A DNA stretch of 64,000 bases, taken from positions 62,001-126,000 of the forward strand of contig CAXXGT010000004.1 in NCBI GenBank assembly GCA_963664045.2. The letters are read 5' to 3'. The first letter of the stretch is position 1. Each line of letters starts with the position of its first letter. Source of the DNA: JAPPHA01 sp963664045 (GTDB lineage Bacteria > Pseudomonadota > Alphaproteobacteria > Rhodobacterales > Rhodobacteraceae). The notes under the pieces are model-generated. The model searched no databases. It was not told where the DNA came from and saw only the letters and a program-made list of their open reading frames with translations. This document shows, in pieces, positions 1-13,402 of the stretch. The translations under genes and the position numbers were made by a program.

Positions 1-92
1 CCTTTGAGACGGGGACCGTTTCGGGGGTGACAGGAGGCAGCAGGTTCATTTGGTGCCGTGGTTAACGGTGCGTTGTGGGTTGGCCGCTTAAG

Positions 93-103
93 GCTCTTTG
101 AAA
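93..103 (+). promoter_or_regulatory. boxA-like antitermination site in rRNA leader
   Basis: The sequence GCTCTTTGAAA lies about 240 bases before the 16S gene and matches the boxA core used by the Nus antitermination complex on rRNA operons. Bases 1-342 form the rrn leader. I see no coding gene there and no convincing -35/-10 pair, so the rrn promoters are probably just upstream of the window. Confidence 0.55.
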
Positions 104-342
104 TTCTGGTATCCGAAGAGATATGCGGGCGGTCAGGTTCCGATTCGACGGAACGGATCCAAGCATGTCGTCCTGCCAGGACTGATGTCCGATGACGCAG
201 GGTCAGCTTCACTGTTTGCTGTGGTTCGCGTTTCCATTTCGGGAACCGGCACAGGAAACAGAATGGTGCATCCTGTCCCGATGCGGGGCAGGGTGTGATG
301 TGCAGGGGTTCGAACGTCAAGGACACGCCGGTGACGGCGTTT

Positions 343-1812
<1,470 letters not shown>

Positions 1813-1960
1813 GATCGGGGTACCGGGCATGGCCGAGAGGCCTGTTGCCGGTCCCGGGTCACTTAGCAGCCCATATCATGGGCAAATCAGCTCCAGGGCC
1901 GGGACCCGGCCGTCCTCATATCTCTTCGGAAGGCGAATTCAGGCCTCTACCGGCCTGTCC

Positions 1961-2037
<77 letters not shown>

Positions 2038-2046
2038 GTGTGTTTG

Positions 2047-2122
2047 GGGGCCTTAGCTCAGCTGGGAGAGCGCCTGATTTGCAATCAGGAGGTCGTCGGT
2101 TCGATCCCGATAGGCTCCACCA
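2047..2122 (+). tRNA. tRNA-Ala (TGC)
   Basis: This 76-base tRNA has acceptor GGGGCCT paired with AGGCTCC, anticodon TGC in the loop TTTGCAA, and an encoded CCA. It lies 9 bases after tRNA-Ile in the 16S-23S spacer. The rest of the spacer (2123-2566) has no gene; it carries the 23S leader, whose end pairs with the 23S trailer as the RNase III processing stem. Confidence 0.97.
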
Positions 2123-2566
2123 TTTCATTCCGGAGAGCCGCCGCGAGAGAGAATTGCCTGGATGTCTTCAGGCAGGCCTCGATTTCGGCTGGGCGGACGC
2201 AGTTGCGGATGCCTTTAGTTCTTTCGTCCGGTCACGGACACTTTCACATCGTTCAGAGAGAAAACACGAGACGCAAGTCGATGCGCAAACCCGGATTCCG
2301 GGTGATCGGCAGCGCGCCTTCAGGGGCGTGCGGGCCGGGCGGGGTCTTCGGACATCGCCAGGCATGGCGCCGGCGTTCGGTCCTCCAGTGAGGGGGGCTT
2401 GGCGGCCATGGGCTTGCAGTCTTTCCAAGTCAAGAACACTGACCAAGTTGCGCCGGGACGCGAGTCCCGCGGGCAACACGGGAAAGTGAGGGATTCCGAC
2501 CGCCAGGTCCGGAATCCCTGAATGACGATTTCCGTTCCGGAAAGAGCCTGGCTTTTTCTGGATCGA

Positions 2567-5446
<2,880 letters not shown>

Positions 5447-5591
5447 TTTCGATCCAGTAAAGGCCAGGTTTTCGCCCTTTTTTATTCCGGGGCGGCGACG
5501 GCGGCTGAAAGGCTGGAATGGAAGGGAAAGACAGACGGTTCGGGAAAACGAACCTTGAGCCGGGTCTCGTGTATCATATCCAGCTCTTTCC

Positions 5592-5711
5592 TGGTTTGGT
5601 GATCATAGCACGCGTGAAACACCCGATCCCATCCCGAACTCGGCCGTTAAGCACCGTCGCGCCGATGGTACTGCGTCTCAAGGCGTGGGAGAGTAGGTCA
5701 TTGCCAAACCT
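5592..5711 (+). rRNA. rrf: 5S ribosomal RNA
   Basis: The 5S gene has terminal helix GGTTTGG (about 5593) paired with CCAAACC (about 5704) and the conserved core CCGATCCCATCCCGAACTCG. It lies about 145 bases after 23S. The exact ends are uncertain by 2-3 bases because the terminal helix can be extended with a mismatch. Confidence 0.95.
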
Positions 5712-5804
5712 GGAAAGGGCTGGATACATCTCTCTGACTGAACGATGACATTTGCTGCTGCAAGGCTCCTGCACCGCCGGAAACCGAAGCGCAGCCCGAG
5801 TTGT

Positions 5805-5881
5805 CGCGGGGTGGAGCAGTCCGGTAGCTCATCAGGCTCATAACCTGAAGGTCGTAGGTTCAAATCCTACCCCCGCAACCA
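5805..5881 (+). tRNA. Initiator tRNA-fMet (CAT)
   Basis: This 77-base tRNA has anticodon CAT and the initiator hallmark of a C1:A72 mismatch: it begins CGCGGGG and ends CCCCGCA before ACCA. The anticodon stem has GGCTCATAACC. Its position after 5S is the usual alphaproteobacterial rrn arrangement. It is followed 5 bases later by a terminator, so it ends the operon. Confidence 0.97.
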
Positions 5882-5885
5882 CCGC

Positions 5886-5922
5886 AAGCCCTTGAGATTT
5901 TTACGGTTTCAAGGGCTTTTTG
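5886..5922 (+). terminator. Rho-independent terminator of the rrn operon
   Basis: The inverted repeat AAGCCCTTGA / TCAAGGGCTT closes a short AT-rich loop and runs into a T tract (TTTTT). It directly follows tRNA-fMet and should end the rRNA transcript. Confidence 0.9.
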
Positions 5923-6159
5923 ATTCTCCGCAGCGTCGCGCGTCCGGAAGAGGCAACACAACGTCAACACCCGATTCCGAGCAACGACAGCGGGACACAT
6001 ATGGGCGCGTTTCTGATCCGCGGGTCGGAAACCGGAGCGCCAGGCTGCAAGCTGACGCAGGTCCGGGAACGGGATGCGGGCATCCGGCCGTCGTCTAGGG
6101 ATCAATCGACTCCGGATGACGTATCTTTCCGCAGCGGAATTCAAGTTAGGGGGCGCACG

Positions 6160-7287
6160 ATGGCCGAGCGTATTTTCACAGTGGCCGACGGTGAGATCGA
6201 GGCCCTCGAGGAACAAGCCTTTTCCAGGGAGGACGAACTCCAGGCGCTCATTGCCGAGCACCCGGAGTTGCTCGACGGAGAGCAGATTCGGCCAGGCGAC
6301 GCACGCCGCTGGATTCTCGTTACACTTGAGAAGGGCATTGCCGAGTCTACAGGGGGCGCTGCCAAGTGGTCGCTTGACCACCTGATCATCGATCAGGACG
6401 CGGTGCCCACCCTGGCGGAACTGAAGCGTGGCGCGAATTCAGAAATCCGGCGGACGATTGTCGGGCAACTCCTCGAGTACGCTGCGCACGCCTCGGAGAC
6501 ATGGACGGCGTCGGAATTGCGCGAAGCGTTCGAGCGCGGGGCCGAGACTCGGGGCCGGGATGCACGGGAAGAACTCGCGGCATTGCTGCGGACCAGCGAA
6601 GAACCCGACATGGAGCGCTTCTGGGAGGCGGTATCGACGAACCTCGCAGCGAAGCGGCTCCGTCTGTTGTTTGTTGCTGACGACATCCCCGATCCCCTCG
6701 CCCGAACAGTGGTGTTCCTCAATGCGCAGATGCCGGACATCGAAGTCCTTGCGGTTGAGATCAAGCGGTTCCCGAGCAAATCCGGTCAGACGCTTGTACC
6801 GCGGGTGATCGGCAGGACAGCGGCCGCTTCGTCCCGCGGCGGACCCGGTCGCGGGCTTACCCGCGATACGTTCTTGGAGGGATTTGCCAATGACGACGTA
6901 CGGGCGGTAGCGGAGCGGCTTCTCGATGTCGCGCAGCAATCGAACGGCGAAATCTTCTACGGTTCGCAGGGGATCAGTATTCGGGCAAGGTCCCCGGTCT
7001 GGGGTCGGCCGATCAGCATTGCGTGGCTCTATTCGCAACCCGACAAGGGGTGGATGCGCACGCGGGAGTTCTCGTTCGGGTCGGCCGTCTACGAGTATGA
7101 ACTCCCCGACGCTCTGCGGGTAATGTTGGAGCGTTGGGCGGGGGAGTTCGCGTCGGACAGTTTCACCGAAGACGTTTCGAGCAAGGGGGTCATGGCCTGG
7201 GCAGTCACGCACCACACCGCGGTGCAGCACCAGGATCTTCTCGTGGAGCGGCTGCGGGCCGTACTCTCCAACTTGGCATCTCTGTGA
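6160..7287 (+). CDS. PD-(D/E)XK nuclease-like protein, 375 aa
   Basis: The protein probably acts on DNA as a nuclease or nuclease-fold defence factor; the target is unknown. Near residues 73-103 it carries the restriction-endonuclease-like core: Asp in LDHLIID, then an E-x-K pair in LAELKRG (E87, K89), then a conserved Gln-Tyr helix (GQLLEYA). The next 100 residues have alternating charged helices, and the C-terminal third has no motif I recognise. I place the start at ATG 6160, behind AGGGGG, because upstream codons run back into the terminator and tRNA region without coding character. It stands alone between the rRNA operon and an IS21 relic, a typical island insertion point. Family assignment rests on the motif only. 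Confidence 0.7.
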   Translation: MAERIFTVADGEIEALEEQAFSREDELQALIAEHPELLDGEQIRPGDARRWILVTLEKGIAESTGGAAKWSLDHLIIDQDAVPTLAELKRGANSEIRRTIVGQLLEYAAHASETWTASELREAFERGAETRGRDAREELAALLRTSEEPDMERFWEAVSTNLAAKRLRLLFVADDIPDPLARTVVFLNAQMPDIEVLAVEIKRFPSKSGQTLVPRVIGRTAAASSRGGPGRGLTRDTFLEGFANDDVRAVAERLLDVAQQSNGEIFYGSQGISIRARSPVWGRPISIAWLYSQPDKGWMRTREFSFGSAVYEYELPDALRVMLERWAGEFASDSFTEDVSSKGVMAWAVTHHTAVQHQDLLVERLRAVLSNLASL

Positions 7288-7517
7288 CGGTTTCCAGTTG
7301 CGTGTTGGCAGCGGTTGCGTGCACTTGATCCCGCGATTCAGGATATTACCGAGTCGGCAGGGCGGTCGCCGTAGCGTGTTCGACAAGGGCATTGACATTG
7401 CGGTAACGACCCGGTGCCAATGCCAGCCGAAAATTGCTCATTCGTGACAACTGGAAACTTCGGGGGGTATAGGCGAAGGGTCGGGTCGGTTACGGAAGGC
7501 TGGGGTTCTCCGCGCGG

Positions 7518-8288
7518 CGCCGATGTGGAGTTCGAGGTGGTCATCGTAGAGCCGGACGCCGAGCCGGTGGCCGATCAGCCGCGAGGGCACGGTGTAGAAC
7601 ACCCGCTTCAGGATGAAGCAGCTGGACGAGGTGACGTCGACGCTGGTTTCCTCGTAATCTGTCATGCGCATCGGCGGCAGGTCCTGAAGCGTGTCGCGTT
7701 CGGCCTTGATGCGCCCGGACCGGCGCGCATTACTGCGTCCGACGATCTCGGCGATGAAGGGGCGATAGGCCGTGACATCGGCAAAGTCCGCCGGCCCGCG
7801 CAGCGCAAGTGCGTCGGCGATCTCGCGCTTGAGGTGGCCGTGCGGGCTCTCGATCGCACCGTTCTCATGGGCGATGCCGCGGTTGTTACGGGAGGGAGCC
7901 ATCCCGTAGTGCTGGCAGAGCAGGCGATAGCGCTCGGTCATGTCCTCGGCTTCGTCCTTGCAGCGGTTCCGGAACCCCGACCGGGGGAGCCGGAAGTGAT
8001 ACAGCATGTGATCCAGCGGCTGTCCGGCAATGGTGATGCCGAGAGCGTTCTTGTGGGTGAAGTCCGACAGGCCGAGCCGGCCGGGCGTGTACGTCTGTCG
8101 GAAGATCACCTCCTGATCGGGCCATGGCGTGCCCGCCAGTCACGGATGCGGCGCTCGAGGGTGCGCCGGACGCCCGGGTCCAGTTCGGGGTGACGCCGCA
8201 TCAGTTCCTCGAACACACCGAACGCGCGAATGCCCGAATCGCCCTTCAGCATCGGCACGACTTCTTCTTCGAATATCCCGGCCAGCCG
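7518..8288 (-). pseudogene. IS21-family IstA transposase relic
   Basis: Minus-strand fragments match the integrase-type transposase IstA: the segment with FEEEVVPMLKGDSGIRAF (8120-8288), a one-base frameshift near 8118, then IFRQTYTPGRLGLSDFTH, the block RNNRGIAHENGAIESPHGH, and VPSRLIGHRLGVRLYDD at the end. Between RLPRSGF and RNRCKDEAED about 40 residues that normally carry a catalytic Asp are missing. Both ends of the gene are gone and no istB is present, so the copy is dead. The plus-strand ORF over the same bases is a shadow. Confidence 0.85.
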
Positions 8289-8329
8289 CAGACACGAAAG
8301 GAGCCCGGGAGAGGGGCGAAAAATCCGTT

Positions 8330-8384
8330 CCGGCGGCCGTCAACTCCAGTCGGGCTACGCCCTCCTTACGTTGACGGCCGCCGG
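8330..8384. repeat. Perfect 14-bp inverted repeat with 27-base loop
   Basis: CCGGCGGCCGTCAA at 8330-8343 is the exact reverse complement of TTGACGGCCGCCGG at 8371-8384. It lies just outside the upstream side of the IS21 relic and would form a strong hairpin. It has no T tract, so it is not a standard terminator. It may be part of an old mobile-element end. Confidence 0.6.
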
Positions 8385-9526
8385 CTAAGCCCCTCAATCG
8401 AGACTCTCATCCTGATTGTCGCTGTGCACTGGATCCGACTCAGGAGGAATCCGGGCTTCGACGTGTAGGATGTGACTTATGCCAAACCGAGCGCGTCTGA
8501 GGTTCAGCTCTTCGGCATCTGGAGCAATGCGGAGGTTCTCTCGGCGGCGAAGCCGTTCAAGACGGGCCTCAGGGGTACATTGGCCGCATTGTAGGAATTC
8601 CTCCCCCCCAGCTCTGTTTTCCTGTTCCAGACTGCCCGTCCCATAACTCACCAGATTGATCTCTGATGCATTCACATGTGTGCTTGTTGACGAAAAAAGG
8701 GGATCTGATGGACCAGGACACGGTTTTTCTCGCCTGTTGGCTAACCGCCAAGGGTACCCTGCCAGGATCGCATCCTCGCCTGTTGTGTTCGCGGCGTTTG
8801 TCAAGCGAACTGACTGTTTGCCTCGCATTGGTATTCCGGCGACGGGCCTCGTCTAAATTGGGGAAGGTGCCAATGTCGCGGAGCGTTCTCTATTCGTGGC
8901 TGCAAGGAAGATCGTAAGTTCTCCATGGCGGACCCTCGGTGCCACTCTCAAGGAGCGCCTTCGCCTCATCGCGGTGGCTGGAACCGGTGGTCAGGCGGTT
9001 CGACACTACCAGTTCGCCGAATCCGGCTAGGAGCTCTTGCGGGAGTGAATCTGCAGTCACATGCTGTATTCGGCCTATCCGATTGAGATTAGTGGCAAGG
9101 ATGCCCGGGTTAAACTGAAGAAAGAGTTGATCCTCGCGCACGAGCCACCACTGAATCTGCAGCTTTGGGATAACCCGCAGAGACCGGAGATCACTTAGCT
9201 CAGGCAAGCGTGCAAAGACGAAGCCGAGCGATCGCGGTGACGGCTTCTATCATGAACGGTCAGGACGGCTGACGAAATCGTTGTTGATGGCGGGTATTGG
9301 CACGTGTTCCTCTGACCAATCGTTTGCGAGAGTTGCGTTTGACAGTAGACCGAGAACGACCTGACACTTGTCTCGTCTCCCGTGTGAAGTCCGCAGCGAG
9401 GTCGTTTGGCAGAATTTCGGGCGTGAGGCCTGATTTTACCACGAGTGCCGTTTCTGGCAGTTGGCATTTTGGGTGGTCCTGACGGAACCAGGAAGGGAGT
9501 GCCTGTGCGTGGACAGGCGTGATCCG
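8385..9526. other. Non-coding or unrecognisable stretch
   Basis: I find no gene I can support in these 1.1 kb. Short open frames exist on both strands (for example minus 8394-8828 and minus 8890-9207), but none shows a recognisable motif, a ribosome-binding site or clear codon bias. The base composition is lower in GC than the neighbours. Probably old mobile or degraded DNA. Confidence 0.5.
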
Positions 9527-9627
9527 CATGACAATTTCCTCCGATCATTGATGAATGACCGGAATTATCCCCACCCAACCCTCGCGTGAGCAACCGAATT
9601 ATCAGACGTCGCCGTTTACCCGCTTAC
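9527..9627 (-). repeat. Solo 101-bp left end of the IS66-type element
   Basis: This segment is the reverse complement of 23309-23409, the terminal inverted repeat and leader of the intact IS66-type element, with one mismatch over 101 bases (T at 23322 is C here, as in the right repeat). It stops exactly at the ATG that begins tnpA in the intact copy. No right end or target duplication is seen nearby. The terminal GTAA supplies the stop codon for the open frame that runs into it from the right. Confidence 0.93.
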
Positions 9628-9800
9628 GACAAGAAGGATTCTGCGTCCTTCACCGCGCCCGGCACCAGTTGGAGCTCCTTGTCGGGCGCATCGCCGCCAT
9701 CGGCGTAGCCCGACACAAGGTGCCCTTCGACCGTGCGAAGGACATGGCGCAGGTTTTTCGGCATATGGGCCATACGGCGCCTTCGCGTACTTGAGGCGGA
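9627..9800 (-). pseudogene. C-terminal-looking ORF fragment cut by the IS66 end
   Basis: On the minus strand an open frame ending in VEGHLVSGYADGGDAPDKEL and PGAVKDAESFLS reads directly into the IS66 terminal repeat, where its stop is formed. Its composition looks like real protein, but I do not recognise the family. Upstream it changes frame near 9770 and disappears at the ISAzo13 end. It is probably the remains of a gene hit by IS66. Confidence 0.4.
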
Positions 9801-9865
9801 GTGGCTCGGCAACGCCTCTCGCGTTCCGAGACGCTGATGGCCCATAGCGCGCCTACCCGCGGTTA

Positions 9866-11268
9866 GGGTCCGTCCGAGAATTATCGAATCGGTTGTGTGA
9901 TCTGAGGTTTCGTTGGGTTTTGAGAAGATGTGTTGTGTTGTGCCGCGCTTTGGTCGTGGCGCGGTCGCGCTTTCGATACGCGGGATTCCGTCTCGGTGAA
10001 TTTTCGTCCATATTTGTTGGATGGAACGGATTGACGACAAACAGATGGACATTGTCCGTGCTCGGTTCGAGACCCTGTCGCCGCATCTTGACGAGAAAGG
10101 CCGCCGCCTTCTGGCGGCATTCGAGGCCCGAAGCCTGGGTTACGGCGGAACGTCCCGGGTCTCGGAGGTGACTGGCGTGGCCCGCTCGACGATCGGGCGG
10201 GGGCTGAAGGAGCTTGACGGCTCGGTAGCGCCGGCCGGGGACGGCCGGGTCCGCCGCGAAGGCGCGGGACGCAAGCGCGCCACCGAAACGCAGCCTGATC
10301 TGATGCCGTCTTTGCGCGCGCTGGTCGAGCCGGCGACCCGGGGCGATCCGGAACAGGCCCTGCTCTGGGTGTCACAGAGCGGCCGGCAGCTTGCGCAGGC
10401 GTTGAAGGAACAGGGACACCGGGTCTCCCGGACGTCGGTTGTCAGGATTCTCGAGGAGATGGGTTACACGCTTCAGTCGAACGCGAAGACCCGGGAAGGA
10501 AGCGACCATCCTGACCGGGATGCGCAGTTTTCCCATATCAATACGCAGGTGAAGGCATTCATCGGCGCGGGCCAGCCGGTCAGATCGTCGACACCAGGAA
10601 GAAGGAGCTGGTCGGCAATTTCAAGAATGCGGGGCGCACATGGCGGCCGAAGGGCCGGCCGGAAGAGGTCAATGTGCATGATTTCGCCGACAAGGAGCTG
10701 GGAAAGGCGGCGCCCTATGGCGTCTTCGACGTGGCCAACACCGTGGGCTGGGTGAATGTCGGGATCAGCCATGACACCGCCGCCTTTGCCGTCGAGAGCA
10801 TCCGGCGCTGGTGGAAGAACCTTGGGCAGGCACGCTTCCCGACCGCAAGGCGCCTCCTGATCACCGCCGATTGCGGCGGGTCGAACGGCTCCCGGGTGCG
10901 CTTGTGGAAGGTCGAGCTGCAGAAGCTGGCAACCGAACTCGGTCTCGAAATCAGCGTCTGCCATCTGCCGCCGGGAACCAGCAAATGGAACAAGATCGAG
11001 CACCGCCTGTTCTCGTTCATCAGCAGGAACTGGCGCGGCAAGCCGCTGCGCGATCTTGCCACGATCATCAACCTGATTCGCGCGACGACCACGGAAACCG
11101 GTCTCAGAGTCTATTGCGACATCGACGAAAACCACTATCCGAAGGGCATTGCAATCGACAAGGCGACCATCGACGCACTCAACATCCGGCGCGAACCCTT
11201 CCACGGCGAGTGGAACTACACCTTCATGCCGCCACCCAAAGATGAAGCAGTAATTTAGGGCCGAACCC
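9866..11268 (+). mobile_element. ISAzo13-family insertion sequence
   Basis: An element of about 1.4 kb bounded by imperfect inverted repeats. The left end reads GGGTCCGTCC with AATTA following, and the right end read backwards gives GGGTTCGGCC with AATTA following. TTA flanks both sides and may be a short target duplication. It contains one transposase gene, which is frameshifted. It lies between the solo IS66 end and the fic gene. Confidence 0.8.
10021..11258 (+). pseudogene. ISAzo13-family transposase, one frameshift
   Basis: The N-terminal half (10021-10581) has a helix-turn-helix-like region with VARSTIGRGLKEL. The C-terminal half (10584-11258) contains the family blocks DFADKELGKAAPYGVFD, HDTAAFAVESIRRWW, LLITADCGGSNG and PPGTSKWNKIEHRLFSFI, including catalytic acidic residues. 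The two halves are in different frames: after the codons for GQPV at 10579-10581 two extra bases (or a one-base loss) put IVDTRKKELVGNFKN in the other frame. All else is intact, so this is either a recent inactivation or a sequencing error. Programmed frameshifting is not known to me for this family. Confidence 0.9.
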
Positions 11269-11350
11269 TTAGCTCGTGTCGCCCTCACTCGGGCATTCAG
11301 CCAAGGATGCCCCGACATCAAACGGAACCTTTCATTAGGTTCGAGACAAA

Positions 11351-11404
11351 GAAAGGATTTCAGGTTATCCTTTCGTTGTCAGAATGCCAAGAAAAGGATC
11401 CTTT
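11351..11404. promoter_or_regulatory. Repeated palindromic operators upstream of fic
   Basis: GAAAGGAT (11351-11358) faces ATCCTTTC (11367-11374) as a hyphenated palindrome, and a second, perfect palindrome AAAGGATCCTTT sits at 11393-11404, only 7 bases before the fic start codon. Both share the half site AAAGGAT. This layout suggests repressor binding over the promoter and ribosome-binding region, most simply by the winged-helix domain at the C-terminus of the Fic protein itself. Confidence 0.55.
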
Positions 11405-11411
11405 CACAACC

Positions 11412-12584
11412 ATGGCGGCAGAACAGGTGCCCTCGCGGCTCGGGCAGAGGGTGACCATCTCAACGGCCGGCGAAAAGGCGGAAGCGTTCGTTCCCCCACG
11501 CTTGCCGCCGATCCCAGCCGTGCGGATGGACGGGCTCTATCGGCGGCTCGAGAGCGCGAACCGCGCGCTTGGGCAGCTCGACGGCGTCACCTCGATCCTC
11601 CCCGACACCCCGCTGTTCCTCTACATGTACGTTCGGAAGGAGGCGGTGCTCTCGTCGCAGATCGAGGGTACGCAGTCATCGCTCTCGGACCTCCTGCTCT
11701 TCGAAAGCGAGGAGGCGCCCGGTGTGCCGCTCGATGACGTTCAGGAGGTATCCAACTACGTTGCCGCCATGAACCACGGCCTTACCCGGATCCGGGAGGG
11801 CTTTCCGATCTCGCTCCGGCTCATCCGCGAGATCCACGACATCCTCTTGTCGAAAGGCCGGGGAAACACGAAACAGCCTGGCGAGTTTCGACGATCACAG
11901 AACTGGATCGGCGGTACGCGCCCCGGAAACGCGTTGTTCGTGCCGCCGCCTCCCGAGCAGGTCCTCGATCTAATGTCGGACCTCGAGGCGTTCATTCACG
12001 CCGACACGCCCGAAATTGCGACCCTGATCAAGGCCGGCCTCGTGCATGTCCAATTCGAGACGATCCACCCGTTCCTCGACGGCAATGGACGGTTGGGGCG
12101 GCTCCTGATCACCTTCCTGCTCTGCGCGCAGGGAATCCTGAGAGAGCCGATCCTTTGCCTCAGTCTCTATTTCAAGACGCACCGCCAACAGTACTACGAC
12201 CTCCTTCAGCAGGTCCGAGAGCGCGGCGACTGGGAAATCTGGCTGGAGTTCTTTTTGGACGGCATCACCGAAACATCGCTACAGGCGGCCGAAGCCGCAC
12301 GCGAGATTCTGGGCTTGTTCGAAGCTGATCGGCATAGGATCGAGAGCTTGGGTCGTCCAGCAGCATCAGCGCTTCGTGTCCATCAGCTCCTTCAACAGAA
12401 GCCGCTCGTCGGAATCCCGGATGCATCTCAAAAGTTGGGTAACTCGCCTCCGACGATCGCGAAGTCGATCCAGCACCTAGACGACCTCGGGATCGTGCAG
12501 GAAGTCACCGGGAAGCAGCGCGGCCGGATGTATGTCTACAGCGATTACTTGAGTATTCTTAGTCGAGGCACGGAGCCGCTGTAA
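11412..12584 (+). CDS. Fic-family AMPylator-type protein with C-terminal winged helix, 390 aa
   Basis: Fic proteins usually transfer AMP from ATP to a hydroxyl group of a target protein. The catalytic motif HPFLDGNGRLGR is complete at residues 219-230. An N-terminal inhibitory motif, SSQIEG at 81-86, marks a class II, self-inhibited Fic (the Glu blocks ATP binding). The N-terminal Fic/DOC cap domain precedes the core, and residues about 345-390 look like a winged helix-turn-helix (DASQKLGNSPPTIAKSI). I choose ATG 11412 because family members begin near this point and GAAAAGG lies upstream; an in-frame start at 11307 would read through the operators. The gene stands alone after ISAzo13. The target protein is unknown. 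Confidence 0.93.
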   Translation: MAAEQVPSRLGQRVTISTAGEKAEAFVPPRLPPIPAVRMDGLYRRLESANRALGQLDGVTSILPDTPLFLYMYVRKEAVLSSQIEGTQSSLSDLLLFESEEAPGVPLDDVQEVSNYVAAMNHGLTRIREGFPISLRLIREIHDILLSKGRGNTKQPGEFRRSQNWIGGTRPGNALFVPPPPEQVLDLMSDLEAFIHADTPEIATLIKAGLVHVQFETIHPFLDGNGRLGRLLITFLLCAQGILREPILCLSLYFKTHRQQYYDLLQQVRERGDWEIWLEFFLDGITETSLQAAEAAREILGLFEADRHRIESLGRPAASALRVHQLLQQKPLVGIPDASQKLGNSPPTIAKSIQHLDDLGIVQEVTGKQRGRMYVYSDYLSILSRGTEPL

Positions 12585-13402
12585 TTCAGGGAACTGCCGG
12601 CGCCGGTCCTGCGGAGAAGGAGATCAGGAAAGGCATCCGGAACGAGAGAGTTTCAGAACGGGAATTGAGAACATTGAACGAGCAGACCGAAAAACAGGAG
12701 CTGATCGCTTTTCCCGAGTGGACCGAGTACAGGAAGAAGAACGGTCTCGACCCGCTCGGGATGCAAAACAGCAGCGTCAACCTCTACCAGTCTCTTCTGC
12801 CTGGCATCTCGAACGTGACGCTGCGGATGCGCTACTATGGGCTCTATGCTTGGCTGGCGCAGAGTTATGCCAAGGAGATCGGCGACACCGACCCGAATAA
12901 CTGGAAGCGGCATGTCAGGGGTGCGGAAGCGCTTTACGCGCTCGTAGCAACCCGCCAAGGAGGCGAGCCCGGCGTTGCCGGAACGGATTGGGCCACGAGA
13001 ACGCTCGAAGAAGCGTCCGGCAACACCATCGATTTCAAAGAGGCTGCTGAGCCTGGCAGTGAGGCCACTACCTGAAACAGGCATGGGGCGCATTCGGTGC
13101 GGCCTAGCGCAGCCAGCTTTTTCAGATCGGCATCTTCGACCACTCCGACGACCATGAGATCCCGCTGCCCAGCAAGGAATTCGGCGAGGGACTTGGTCAA
13201 GCCTTCGAGCACTCGCTCGGTTCGTGGGCTGACCTCTATTTCAAGCTGATCAGGATTGGATCGGCCACTCACGACGAGCTCGATCAACTCGCGCCTCTGC
13301 TGCCTTCAAGGATTACCGGCCAGAGCACGGAGCAGAATTTCTACGATGACATCCTCCTGTCACGCGCGAGCGCTCCGTTGACCGGGGCACTTTCGCGCAA
13401 GT

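Noticed and set aside
5447..5591. Terminator between 23S and 5S (GGTTTTCGCCC followed by T-rich DNA)
   Set aside because: The hairpin is weak and lies inside the rRNA operon, where early termination is not expected; it is more likely part of the processing region.
5805..6000. Integration (att) site at tRNA-fMet
   Set aside because: I found no repeat of the tRNA 3' end elsewhere in the window and no integrase gene, so an att site is not supported.
5920..6159. Longer N-terminus (80 extra residues) for the nuclease-like protein
   Set aside because: The upstream codons start inside the rrn terminator, look random in composition, and a good ribosome-binding site precedes ATG 6160.
7414..8193. 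259-residue plus-strand frame
   Set aside because: It is the antisense of the IS21 transposase relic, whose motifs are unmistakable on the minus strand.
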